A stretch of DNA of 64,000 nucleotides from Multifurca ochricompacta (GCA_022496185.1 WTXG01000132.1:1-64000); one strand, 5' to 3'; shown: positions 20,570-31,600, numbered from the stretch's first letter. Notes: generated from the letters alone by a model not told the origin. Translations and numbers: made by a program.

Positions 20570-23500
20570 TTGGCTCGACCCCATCGGCCTGGGCAAGAGC
20601 ACTCCATGTAACTTCTGTGTACACTAGTCATTTCAAATCGTTAAAAATACCAGTACATTTTGAAACCAAACAGAAGATGGCCAACAGACGAATCTTGATC
20701 GACTCTGGAGCTACAGACAACTTTATTAGCCAACGACTCCAGAGGACGCTAGGATTAGGGACACAGTTACTTCCCCAAGAAAAAAATATCTGGAACATAG
20801 ATGGAACAGCTAACAAAGCTGGGAAAATCACACATTGTTGTGATTTGGAAGTACAGGTTGGGGAGTGAACAAAGCAGCTTCGCTTCCTCATTACAGATCT
20901 AGGAGAGGAAGACATGGTTCTAGGATACCCATGGCTGGCAGCATTTGAACCTAAGATCAACTGGGCAGATGCCACCATGGACAAAGATTTCTATCCAGTC
21001 ATCATTACGTCTTTGGGATATGACTACACTGCACAACACCCTCTCACCCATGCTATTGTCATGGGATTGGCCGTCACCTGGAGTGACGTAGAACCTGTGG
21101 ATCAGGTGTATTGCTATGTTACAAAAGCATCAGAACTGGCCCAGGCAGAGGCACAGAAGAACCCAGAAAGAACGTTTGAAGAAGTAGTCCCGGCAGAATA
21201 TCATCGACACTGGAAGGTCTTCTCAGAGGAAGAATCGCAACACTTCCCTCCCTCTCGACCTTGGGACCATGCTATTGACTTCATCCCGGAAGCCCCGCGA
21301 TCGGTGGACTGTAAAATCTACCCCCTGTCACAGCCAGAAAAGGAAACGCTCTCTACCTTCCTGGAAGAACATTTAGCAAAAGGATATATACGACCTTCCA
21401 ACTTGCCTTATGCGTCACCCTTCTTTTTCATTAAAAAGAAGGACGGGAAACTGCGACCGGTACAAGACTACAGATGGATTAACGAACTCATGGTGAAAAA
21501 CAACTACCCACTTCCTCTGATCTTGGAAATCATTGATAAAATGCGTGACAAAGCCTTGTTCTCGAAGATGGACGTTCGTTGGGGGTACAACAACATTCAT
21601 ATCCGAGAAGGCGACCAGCCCAAAGCCGCCTTTAAGACCAATCAAGGACTCTTCGAACCCAATGTTATGTTCTTCGGCTTGACAAACTCACTGGCAACTT
21701 TCCAGGCCATGATGAATCACATTTTCCGAGATCTGATCCTCACAGAGGAGGTTGTGGTATATATGGACGATATTTTGGTAGCCATGAAAGACGACATTCA
21801 CCATCACCGAACCCAAGTTCACAAGGTACTAGAGATCCTAGCAAAACACAACCTCTATCTGAAACCTGCCAAATGTTCTTTTGAACAAAAGACCGTCGAA
21901 TATCTGGGTGTCATCCTGGAAGGAGGGCAAGTGCGCATGGACCCTGTAAAAGTGCAAGGCATTCGAGAATGGGCCACCCCCCAGTGTACTAAGGACGTTA
22001 GATCATTCATTGGGTTTTGTAATTTCTACCGGCGTTTTGTCAAAGGATTCTTGGCCATTGCCCGACCACTCAATGACTTGCTGAAGAAGGATGTGCCATG
22101 GCACTGGGACGAACTACAGCAGCAGGCATTCGACTGAATAAAAACAATTATCAGTTCCGAACCGGTCCTCATCCAGCCTGACCTGACCAACCCCTTTGAA
22201 TTGGAAGTTGATGCTTCCATGTATGCCAACGGTGCAGTCCTATCACAAAGAGATACCGGAGGGATTCTTCATCCTGTTGCATTTTACTCGGAAACGTTCT
22301 CATTGGCTGAAAGAAATTATGACATTTGGGACAGAGAACTATTGGCTATCGTAAAAGCGTTACAACACTGGTGACCATACTTGGCTGGATCCCCGCACAA
22401 AACCATCATTTATACAGACCACTCCAACCTTTTGTACTGGAGAGAACTGCACAAGATCAGCCGACGAATAGCGCAAGAAGTCTTGGAGCTTGAAGAGTAC
22501 AACTTCACGCTCAAGCACTTACCTGGAGCTCATAATGCACGAGCTGATGCCCTGTCTAGACCAACCGGACGAGATGAAGGGGAAAACAACAATGATAATA
22601 TTGTCGTTCTACCAGAAGATGTCTTTGCAAAAACCGCTGTCATTAGCCTCCATGACATGGATCTATGGGCCCAAGTAATGCAGAACATGAACCAGGAACT
22701 GTGTAAATCTTGGGCAGAGCCGCATAACATAAAAATGAAAGACGGCCTCTGGTGGAAGGACGGCGATCGATTGGTTGTCACCGGTGGTGACAACATTAAG
22801 AGGGGGGTGATTCATTTTCACCATGACCTTCCCTCTGCAGGACACCCCAGCATCGCAAATACCTACACCCTTGCCAAACGAGATTACTGGTGGCCAAACA
22901 TGAAAAAGGATGTCGAAGCCTATGTCAAAGGATGCGCAGAATGCCAGGCAAACAAAGTAAACACTCACCCAAGACCGCCGGCACTTTCACCCATTACGCC
23001 AATTGTGACAGCTCCCTTCCAGACCATCGCCATGGATTTCATTGTTAAACTTCCTCAGTCACAAGGATACAACTTGATACTCACCATCACGGACCATGAC
23101 TACTCAAAGGCTGCTCTCTTCATCCCCTGTAATGAGACAATATCAGCAGAAGGGGTCGCGAAACTGTACCTAGACCATGCCTACCGACATTACAGACTGC
23201 CGCAGAAGATTATTTCTGACCGAGATCCACGATTTGCTTCCATGTTTGCTCGAGCCCTCTGTAAACACCTCGACATTCAACAGAATATCTCCACTGCATA
23301 TCACCCCCAGACGGATGGACAGTCGGAACGAATGAATCAATGGCTAGAACAGTACCTTTGGTTCTGGTGCAACAAACGACAGAACAACTGGGCAGAATGG
23401 TTGGCAACAGCTGAGTTTGCGCACAACAGTTGGCCAAATGGAACGACAAAGACCACCCCGTTCTCTCTTATCATGGGATGGAATCCTCGCACCACATGGA

Positions 23501-24090
23501 CAGACAAACCTACGAATGTACCATCTGTAACACAGCATATTGGCCAATGGGAAGAAATATGGGAATTGGCCAGTAGAAACCTTCAGAAGGTGCAAAGGAC
23601 CCTAACCAAGAAGCCTACTAGGTTTATGCCTTACCAGGTTGGAGACCAAGTCTGGCTAGAAGGGCGCAATATCCATACGTCGCACCCAACGGCAAAATTA
23701 GCTCCTAGACGCCACGGTCCCTTTGTGATTGAACAGAAGCTGTCAGACATCACGTATAAGCTCACGTTACCCGCCACCTGGAAGATACATCCCGTCTTCC
23801 ATGCCAGCCTTCTGACACCGTACAAAGAAACCACTATCCACGGACAGAATTTTCCCAGACCTCCCCCTGACCTCATGGACGGAGAACCAGAATGGGAAGT
23901 GGAACGTATTGCCGACGCCAAATGGAAGGGTCAAGGACGTAATCGAAGACTCCATTATTTGATCAAATGGAAGGGATTCCCAGATGCCAACAGCTCGTGG
24001 GAACCTGCTGCGGATGTCTTTGCGCCCAAGCTCATTGAAGACTTCTATAGGCACCACCCAGAGGCAGATAAAGAGCCGGAAAAGATATGA
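20566..24090 (+). pseudogene. Gy4 pol: protease, RT, RNase H, integrase, chromodomain
   Basis: A single frame of about 1174 codons in the -1 frame relative to gag, overlapping its end at GATTTTTGA. Domains in order: protease (DSGATDNF near 20701), RT ([13 protein letters not shown] near 21560, YMDDILVA near 21760), RNase H (ELEVDAS near 22200, DHSNLLYW near 22420), integrase HHCC (HHDLPSAGHP, CAECQANK near 22820-22960), core with Asp, Asp, Glu (AMDFIVKLP, ISDRDPRF, DGQSERMNQW), GPF module, and chromodomain (EWEVERIADAKW, LHYLIKWKGFPDANSSWE near 23900-24010). The only breaks I find are TGA at 20866, 22135 and 22372, matching Arg in sister copies. It is the best preserved pol in the window. Confidence 0.92.
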
Positions 24091-24135
24091 GTTGCTGAAC
24101 AGCTCTCTCCCCCACCATTGACCAGAAACTTGCTC

Positions 24136-24700
24136 ATGTCCTCCTCAAAGATCCACGCCTCAGCCACCATCAATGCGTTTCCCGTACTTACTCCTGTGCA
24201 TCCTCCTTCTCGTCCACTTTCTCCTATTGACTATGATGCGACCGCCCAAATGGCCCAAGGGGACAAGATCATCGACATCGATGACGATTTTAATCTGCCC
24301 GAACATCCCCATCCCAACAACCTGATCGATGTAGACTTCGGCGATGAGTCTCCTGAGTTCCCCTTCTTCCCTAACGACCCCAGCTCACAGTTCTACTTCC
24401 CGCTCATGATTCCATCGTCCAAGAACGACGGCACCACAGAGGTGGCCAAATATATTTATTACACCAACGAAGGTATGGACATAGCCGGATGCTTGGAGAA
24501 AGGAGGACCTGTCTACGGGGCCCCAGTTTACCTTGAGGAGAAAAACGCCGGTGACTACATTACATCCTAGGGCCTGAACATTTGCAACATCTCTCAGCAC
24601 ATGACCCACGCGCCTTTGCCATCAATGAAGTGCTGCAGGACCTACGAATGCCACGACTGACTGCCAAGATTGCACGACTCCGCAAGTTCCAGGCGCTTCG
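24136..24700 (+). pseudogene. Gy4 ORF3, N-terminal part
   Basis: ATG at 24136 lies 45 nt past the pol stop. The frame is open to 24570: Pro/Ser-rich start, acidic IDIDDDFNLPEHPHPN, EFPFFPNDPSS, EGMDIAGCLEKGGPVYGAP. A frameshift near 24560 moves the rest (HDPRAFAINEVLQDLRMPRL) to another frame. Gy5 inserted at 24701. The sequence is diverged from the ORF3s of the other copies but the block order is the same. Confidence 0.8.
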
Positions 24701-25024
24701 TGTTACGACCCCTGCCTAGCAACCCGCTTTTCTTCACGATCCCCGGTGACGACCCTACCCGTCCCCCTACCTTACATTTCCTGATCACGTCCCCTTCCTG
24801 GGACCCGTCACATGCCTTGCTTCCTTCCCCGTGACTGACTTTGTCGTTGTTTATGTCACTTTGTCTATGATTGGCTCCTTATCCGTTATCTCTTATCTCT
24901 TATCATTACGACCGGACACTTACTTAATTCCCTATCAGAAGCCAGGCTTTACGCCCTTTGCTTTCGTATATTCGGGCCCACATGACTCCGTGCTATCTTA
25001 TCTTTAGACGCTCATTCGATTACG

Positions 25025-25069
25025 TATATAAGTCCGCTGTAACTACAATGTAGACCTCAGACTCGACTT
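25025..25069 (+). promoter_or_regulatory. Gy5 LTR core promoter and predicted transcript start
   Basis: TATATAAG at 25025-25032 is followed 27 nt later by AGACTCGACTT (25059-25069), the predicted 5' end of the RNA because of the TATA distance and its complementarity to the primer-binding site. The start position is inferred. Confidence 0.65.
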
Positions 25070-25130
25070 ATTGAATACATCGGTGTTTGTCTTCTGGACT
25101 TCCCTTTGAAGCCTCTGACTCGATTGTCTC

Positions 25131-25145
25131 AGTGCTTTTGGCACT
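25131..25145 (+). other. Conserved LTR hairpin
   Basis: AGTGC-TTTTG-GCACT can form a 5-bp stem with a 5-nt loop. The same position in other LTRs has different stems that still pair (AAGTGC/GCACTT in Gy6, GGTAT/ATACC in Gy7). A role in packaging or in priming geometry is inferred. Confidence 0.65.
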
Positions 25146-25292
25146 TTCCACTCAACATTGTCACTAGGGAGCAGCCCCTTTGACGTTGACTCATCCATTC
25201 GAACTCCAAGAGGTCCTATTGACCTCTTATCTGAATAACGTACAAAGCTGTCGCACAAGTCGTGCGGAACGTCTCGCACTGGATGTAACATC

Positions 25293-25303
25293 AAGTCGAG
25301 TCT
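25293..25303 (+). promoter_or_regulatory. Gy5 primer-binding site (self-priming type)
   Basis: AAGTCGAGTCT lies two bases past the LTR and is the exact complement of 25059-25069 (AGACTCGACTT). Confidence 0.7.
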
Positions 25304-25309
25304 CTCACA

Positions 25310-26819
25310 GTGGCTTCCAGCCGCAGTCAGACCCTCTTCTGAGAAGAGCTTATCGAATGCAGAGACAAGAATAATCTTTCACAGCAAGTACTTGGCTCTG
25401 CCACCTGGAAAGACTTTGAGTCCGAGTTTGGATACTATGTCTATCACGACAGAAGATACCAACTGGTAGAATACGACGACGAGAAGAGAGTTTGGTATCG
25501 CATCCGATACTCGGACAGCCGACACTCTTGGGTCACTACAGGACCTGCCCCACCCGAATTTGGACTAGGCCCGTGGAGAGAAAATCCCCCAGCCATCGTC
25601 ACAGACTCCGAACCAGAGGAGTACGTAGAAGAATCCAGTGAAGAAGCACCGGCATTAGCAGCAACTACGTTTCCAGTTGCACCTGCAGTTGTCACGTTCA
25701 GAGCCCCTGCTTTGACAACTCCCCAGATATCAATACAGTCTACAGACACTGTCACCCTACCTTACCCACCCATGTCCACCATCGCCGCCCAACTTCCAGA
25801 CCCCGCCCCACCAGCCCCTGTGGCACCACCACCAAACATCCCCCCCCTTCCGGACGTCTGTCCGGAGTGTTGCCCCAAACATTCACTGGGGACCGCTCAC
25901 AAAGCAAGAAGTTCATGTTGGAGTTCACGACATTCAAGAACTTCAATCACAATGTCCCACAGATTGTTAACCCGTTCCAACGAGCCAATCTGTTTCTCTC
26001 CCTGATCCGAGGGATGCAGTGGATGATTGGACGATGGAGCAGCTGGAGTGGCTCAATGAGCAGGTTGAAAGCGGGTGTCAAACCACAAGCGAAGGTCTTT
26101 GGGAGACCATAGCAGAAAGGTTCAAGGACGCCTTCACAGACGGGCAGGCCAAGCAGAAGGCAGCCCAGGAACTAAAATCCCTCAGAATGGAGAAGGGAGA
26201 ACTTGACGCGTACGTCGCCAAGTTCAGAAGTCTAGCCAACAGGGCCGGCTACGACACCAATGAAGAGGCAACATTAGACCTCTTTTCGCAAGGTTTGCCC
26301 AACCCCCTAGTCAAAAATATTATTCAATTCCATCATCCTCACGACTGGGACACTTGGGTTGATGCTGCTCGGAGGCAGCAACAAGACTATCTTGACTTCC
26401 AGACAAGGTTTGGAGTCGACACCAAGAAAGGCAAAACCCGAGATCAGTGGAAGGCAGCGTTTGGGGTAAAGCCCACCCCGCATGGCCAGAGGGATCCAAA
26501 TGCTATGGACACCTCTGCAGACCAGGCCCGAGCTCGGGTGGCACTTACGGAAGACGAGTGGCAGATGCTAATGAAGGAAGGGCGCTGCTTCCATTGCAGA
26601 GCACTGGGACATATGTCCCAGGACTGTCCCAAGAGGGGAGCATGAGTTGCCGTCACCACTGTGGCAACAGAACATCCCGTCCAGAACAACCCCCCCGCTG
26701 TGGACAAGCGGTCAAAAGAAGAAAAGGCTCAGGATATATGGGCCAACATGATGAAGGAAAGTGAGGAAGTGCGCGCCATACTGGTGGAAAAGGCATTTGC
26801 GAAAAAGGATTTTTGTTAG
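25310..26819 (+). pseudogene. Gy5 gag
   Basis: Homologous to Gy3 Gag (504 codons). Where the conserved N-terminus begins there is GTG (25310), not ATG. Lesions: TGA near 25344, a 1-nt loss in a G run near 26010 (the second half is open from 26019 to 26645) and TGA at 26643. The core has DDWTMEQLEWLNEQVESG and RFKDAFTDGQAKQKAAQEL, and the zinc knuckle is CFHCRALGHMSQDC. It ends at TAG 26817-26819. Confidence 0.85.
26810..26819 (+). promoter_or_regulatory. Predicted -1 frameshift site between gag and pol
   Basis: The gag frame ends GAT TTT TGT TAG. The pol frame runs through the same bases one nucleotide back (GGA TTT TTG TTA GGC). The GGATTTTT run followed at once by a gag stop is present in every copy checked (Gy1, Gy2, Gy4, Gy5, Gy6). 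Slippage on the U run is inferred. Confidence 0.55.
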
Positions 26820-29800
26820 GCTCAAACCCATCGGCCTGGGCACGAGCACTCCATGTTACCTCTGTGTATGCTAGTCGATTCAAATCATTGAAAATACCAG
26901 TCCATTTTGAAACTACACAGAGGACGGCTGATCAAGATATTTTAGTGGACTCTGGAGCCACAGACAATTTTATTCACCCACGACTAATCAAGACAATGGG
27001 TTTGGGATGGCTGGCACTTCCCCAGGAAAAAAACATTTGGAATATTGACGGAACGGCCAATCGTGCTGGAAAGATCACTCACTATACGGATCTGAAGGTC
27101 CAGGTTGGAGAGGCTATGAAGAACATTCGTTTCCTAATTACGGATCTAGGAGACGAAGATCTTATTTTAGGGTACCCGTGGCTCGCTGCGTTCGAGCCCA
27201 AGATCAACTGGGCTGATGCGACAATGGATAAAGAATCATATCCCACTATCATCACGTCGATAGGCTATGACTATGCAGTCAGACATCCGACAATAAAAGC
27301 CAGGAGTACAGGAGAGGAAGACCCAGGTCGCTGTTATGCTACTAAAGCATCAGAACTAGCCCAGAAAGCAATACAAGGGCAGACAGAAAAGACGTACAGC
27401 GATGTAGTGCCGAGTACCTACCATTGGCATTGGAAGGTGTTTTCCGAGGAAGAATCCCAGCGTTTTCCACCCTCCAGACCATGGGACCATGCCATAGACC
27501 TACTCCCTGATATGCCAACAGCAATAGATTGCAAAATCTATCCGCTGTCCCAGTCCGAACAGGTGGCATTGATGGAGTTCCTGGAAGAACATTTGGCAAA
27601 AGGATATATTCACCCATCCAAGTCGCAGTACGCCTCACCCTTCTTCTTCATCAAAAAGAAGGATGGCAAGCTGCGACCAGTTCAGGATTACCAACGAATT
27701 AACACATACACCGTGAAAAATGCCTACCCCTGCCGCTCATCTCTGAACTCATTGACACTATGAGGGATAAGTCCCTCTTCTCAAAGATGGACGTGCGATG
27801 GGGTTATAACAACGTTAGAATCAAGGAAGGTGACCAGTGCAAGGCAGCGTTCAAGACAAATCAAGGGTTGTTCAAACCCAATGTTATGTTCTTTGGTCTC
27901 ACGAATTCGCCAGCAACATTCCAGTCTATGATGAACCACATCTTCCGCGACCTCATTCTCATGGGAGAAGTAGTGGTCTATATGGATGACATCCTAGTAG
28001 CCACCCCAGATGACTTGGACCACCACTGAAGTCGCATACATCAGGTGTTGGATATACTGCATGAACATGACCTCTATCTCAAGCCCGCCAAATGCTCCTT
28101 CGAACAGCGGAGTGTTGAGTACCTCAGGGTCATCTTGGAAGGAGGACAAGTGCGCATGGATCCTGTTAAAGTACAGGGAATCCGGGAGTGGCCCGTGCCG
28201 ACTTGTATCAAGGATGTCCGATCGTTCATTGGATTCTGTAACTTCTACCGACGATTCGTCAAGGGGTTTTCAGGCATAGCACGACCACTGAACGACCTGC
28301 TGAAAAAGGACGTACCATGGCATTGGGATGCTGCACAACAACGGGCGTTTGAACAAATTAGGGATCTCGTTGGCTCAGAACCAGTACTTATCCAACCAGA
28401 TCTAGGCCACCCCTTTGAAGTAGAAGTGGACGCCTCACACTTTGCGAACAGGGCGGTGTTATACCAGAGAGATGCCGCACAAGTACTTCACCCAGTGGCA
28501 TACTACTCTGAAACCTTCTCCCCCGCTGAGAGGAACTACAACATCTGGGATAGGGAGCTTTTAGCCATAGTCAAGGCATTGCGACACTGGCGACCCTACT
28601 TGGCAGGAACCCCCCACAAGACCATCATCCACACTGATCATTCCAACCTCCTATACTGGAAAGAACCCCACAAGATCAGCCGGCGTGTAGCACGAGAAGT
28701 CTTAGAATTAGAAGAGTATAACTTCACACTGAAACACATTGCTGGGAGTCAGAATGCTAGAGCAGATGCATTATCGCGCAGACCAGACATGCATACAGGG
28801 GAGGACGACAATAACGACATCACTGTCCTCCCAGAAGAGGTATTTGCCAAGACGGCCGTTGTCAGTCTCCATGACATGGACCTTTGGGCACAAGTTTCCC
28901 AAAATATGAACCAAGACCTGTGCCGTTCATGGGCCGATGCTCACAATTTGAAGGAAATCAGCAGTCTTTGGTGGAAAGATGGGGATCGACTCGTTGTCAC
29001 CAGTGGTGACAACATTAAGAGGGGGTGATCCATTTTCATCACGACCTTCCCTCCGCTGGCCATCCAGGCATCGCCAACACCTATGCCCTGGCCAAACGAG
29101 ACTATTGGTGGCCCAATATGAAAAAGGACATCGAGAGCTATGTACGAGGATGTGCATCATGTCAAGCAAACAAGGTGAACACGCACCCAAAAATCCCACC
29201 AATGCTCCCCATTACTCCCAGTACATCAACTCCTTTCCAGACTATCGCAATGGACTTCATTGTCAAGCTGCCCAAATCACAAGGCTTTGACACTATCCTT
29301 ACAATCACAGACCATGATTGCTCCAAAGCAGCCCTCTTCATTCCCTGCAACGAAACTATCACAGCCGAAGGAGTGGCGAAACTATACCTAAACCATGTAT
29401 ACCGTCACTACGGACTCCCTAAAAAGATCATCTCTGACCGAGACACCTGTTTCACATCGGCGTTTGTGAGAGCCTTATGCAAGACACTGGACATCACACA
29501 GAACATCTCGACGGCATACCATCCACAGACAGATGGACAGTCTGAGTGGACGAACCAATGGTTAGAACAGTATCTCCGGTTTTGGTGCAATGGCAGGCAA
29601 GACGATTGGGCAGAATGGCTGTCGACTGCAGAATTCACTCACAACTCATGGCCCAATGGAACGATGAAATCCACCCCCTTCTCCCTTATCATGGGCTGGA
29701 CTCCACACACCACATGGGCAGATAAGCCTATCAACGTCCCGTCAGTAACCGAATGGATTGGCCAATGGGAAGAGCTGCGGCAATCAGCCAATGAAAATCT

Positions 29801-30283
29801 GGTAAAGGCGCAACAGCTTCTGGCAGCACAGCCAAGCACATTCACACCTTATCAGACCAATGACTGGGTATGGCTTGAGGGTAGGAACATTCACACATCA
29901 CACCCCTCGGCCAAATTAGCGCCCTGACGTCACAGACCCTTCCAGATCACAAGGAAGCTGTCAGACGTATCTTACGAATTGCAGTTGCCGCCGAAATGGA
30001 AGATCCACCCAGTCTTCCATGCCAAGCTTCTGACCCCTTACAAGGAAACCTCCATTCACGGGGAGAACTTCCCGAGACCCCCACCTGACCTTATCGATGG
30101 TGAAGAAGAATGGGAAGTGGAGCAAATTCTAGACTCCAAGCGACAAGGCTGAGGGCGCAAGCTGTATTACCTGATCAAGTGGAGAGGTTTCCCAGACTCT
30201 GACAACTTGTGGGAACCAGCTGGGGATATCTCTGCCCCAGACCTGATCGTGGAGTTCCATTTATGACATCCCCAAGCGCCCAA
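26820..30283 (+). pseudogene. Gy5 pol: protease, RT, RNase H, integrase, chromodomain
   Basis: Protease (VDSGATDNFIHP near 26946) and RT start are open to 27763; RT core with MDVRWGYNN and YMDDILVA runs 27760-28029; RNase H and integrase HHCC run 28045-29028 and on; the integrase core (DFIVKLPKSQGF, SDRDTCF, DGQSEWTNQW) is open 29025-29927. Lesions: a frameshift near 27733, TGA at 28027, a 1-nt loss in a G run near 29023, TGA at 29925 (after KLAP), 30150 and 30254. SDRDPRF and DGQSER have become SDRDTCF and DGQSEW. The chromodomain (EWEVEQILDSKRQG, LYYLIKWRGFPDSDN) follows to the natural TAA at 30281. Confidence 0.9.
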
Positions 30284-30363
30284 AAACAGTTAAAAGGAAG
30301 GCAGACTCCAGACTTTTTCCCCAGAACAATGCCTCACCAGCAACGTCCTAACTACATCCCAAC

Positions 30364-31569
30364 ATGTCTTCTTCCTTCGTCGCTGCCTCTGCTGCCATTG
30401 ATGCCTTCACTGCCACTACTGTGGTTGTGGAAGCCTTCCCTTCCGCTCACCCCTCCACTCGTCCCTCCTCTCCCATTGACTATGAGGCTGCAGAAGAACG
30501 CGTAAAGAACCAATCACCCAACCCCAACGACAATTTTAAACACTGCAAGGAGCCGCACCCCAACGACCTGGTAGGCATGGAGATGGACGATGACGTCCCC
30601 GAGTTCCCGTTCTTCGCCAACAATCCGAACTCGTCGATGTACTTCCTGCTTGAGATCACCATGGTGGATGGCACCAAGGAGATAGCTAAGTACATCTTTT
30701 ATACCAATGGAGGGATGGATGTCGCAGGATGCATGAAGAAGAATGGTCCCGTTTATGGGGCCCTGGTTTATTTGGAGGAGCGCTATACAGGACGACTGCA
30801 TCACACAATGAGCGATGAACAGCTAGGGCATTTGGCTGCGGAAGATTCCTGCACCTTTGCGATCGACGAAGTACTGAACGACATGCGTCTCCCGCGCCTC
30901 AAAGCTGAGGTAATGAGGCTGCGGAAGAACCTGACACTGCGTATGACACTCAATAAACAGTACAAGGAACACGCGAAGATGATGACGAGATTGACCAGTG
31001 GGATGTTCCAGGTTGAGCAGGAGTTGGTAGAAATCTGAAAGAGGCTGGAAACAGGGGATGCGTACCAGACCATCACTGAGAGGTATGCGGACACATACGC
31101 GCGACCTCTCCCTCCACGATCGCTAGGGGCTGCACCAAGGTTGTTGCCCAATCGGTTCGAGATGCCGCGGATGCACGAGAATCCCCGCAGAGAAACATGT
31201 TGGCGGTGTGACAGTAAGTACCATATCAGCTGGAACTGTCCCCTCAACCGCAAGTGGTGTCGCCACTGCCGCAGCAACCTGCACTGGAGCCGGTTCTGTA
31301 TTTTCCGCCGTATAGGCATTCCCCCGACAATCATCAACCTGTCCAGCTGGTGTGGCAAGTGCCTGCGTCACAACGCGGGGCATCGCGAGTTGGACTGCCC
31401 TATCCACGACCTCTGTCACTCATGTGGACAGCGCGGCCCCTACGGCTTCCTCCGCGCACATAGGTGTCCCCAGGATGAGGACGAGGAAAATTACACCATG
31501 GACGATCGTAATGTAGCTGATGATTACTTGGACCTGGTGCAGGATGATGATGGTATGAGTCGTTTCTAG
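30364..31569 (+). pseudogene. Gy5 ORF3: four-zinc-motif protein, 401 codons, one TGA
   Basis: ATG at 30364, 80 nt past the pol stop; stop at 31567. One frame throughout, with a single TGA at codon 225 (Arg in sisters). Blocks: Ala/Thr/Pro-rich start (1-40), acidic 45-80, EFPFFANNPNSSMYF near 80-95, FYTNGGMDVAGCMKKNGPVY near 117-136, charged helix near 180-240, then four Cys/His motifs in residues 279-368: CWRCDSKYHISWNC and CRHCRSNLHWSRFC (both CX2CX4HX4C, the retroviral nucleocapsid pattern), CGKCLRHNAGHRELDC (CX2CX6HX4C) and CHSCGQRGPYGFLRAHRC (CX2CX11HXC). The C-terminus is acidic (DDYLDLVQDDDG). It has no signal peptide or membrane segment, so it is not an envelope protein. I do not recognise a described family; a second nucleic-acid chaperone is the best inference. 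Confidence 0.85.
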
Positions 31570-31586
31570 CTGGGTCAGCTAGAGCC

Positions 31587-31600
31587 AGAAGAGGGGGTGA
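31587..31600 (+). promoter_or_regulatory. Gy5 polypurine tract
   Basis: AGAAGAGGGGGTGA directly precedes the 3' LTR, the usual site for plus-strand priming. Equivalent tracts abut the 3' LTRs of Gy2, Gy3, Gy4, Gy6 and Gy7. Confidence 0.75.

Larger units (their letters stand above)
24701..25290 (+). repeat. Gy5 5' LTR
   Basis: It starts TGTTACGACCCC and ends GGATGTAACA. By eye it differs from the 3' LTR at about 15 of 590 sites, and every one is CG in one copy against TG or CA in the other (or TG against CA). Confidence 0.93.

Noticed and set aside
23210..24057. Antisense frames of 80-105 codons opposite Gy4 pol, with similar frames opposite other gag and pol regions
   Set aside because: They mirror conserved gag-pol codons on the other strand and show no independent features.
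19073..24090. TGA as a sense codon (reassigned genetic code)
   Set aside because: TGA also ends Gy4 gag and pol at conserved places, and sister copies have Arg at the internal sites. CpG decay explains the pattern more simply.
30364..31569. ORF3 as a retroviral-type envelope gene, given its position after pol
   Set aside because: There is no signal peptide, no membrane segment and no glycoprotein-like Cys pattern. The Cys/His motifs are zinc-knuckle-like.
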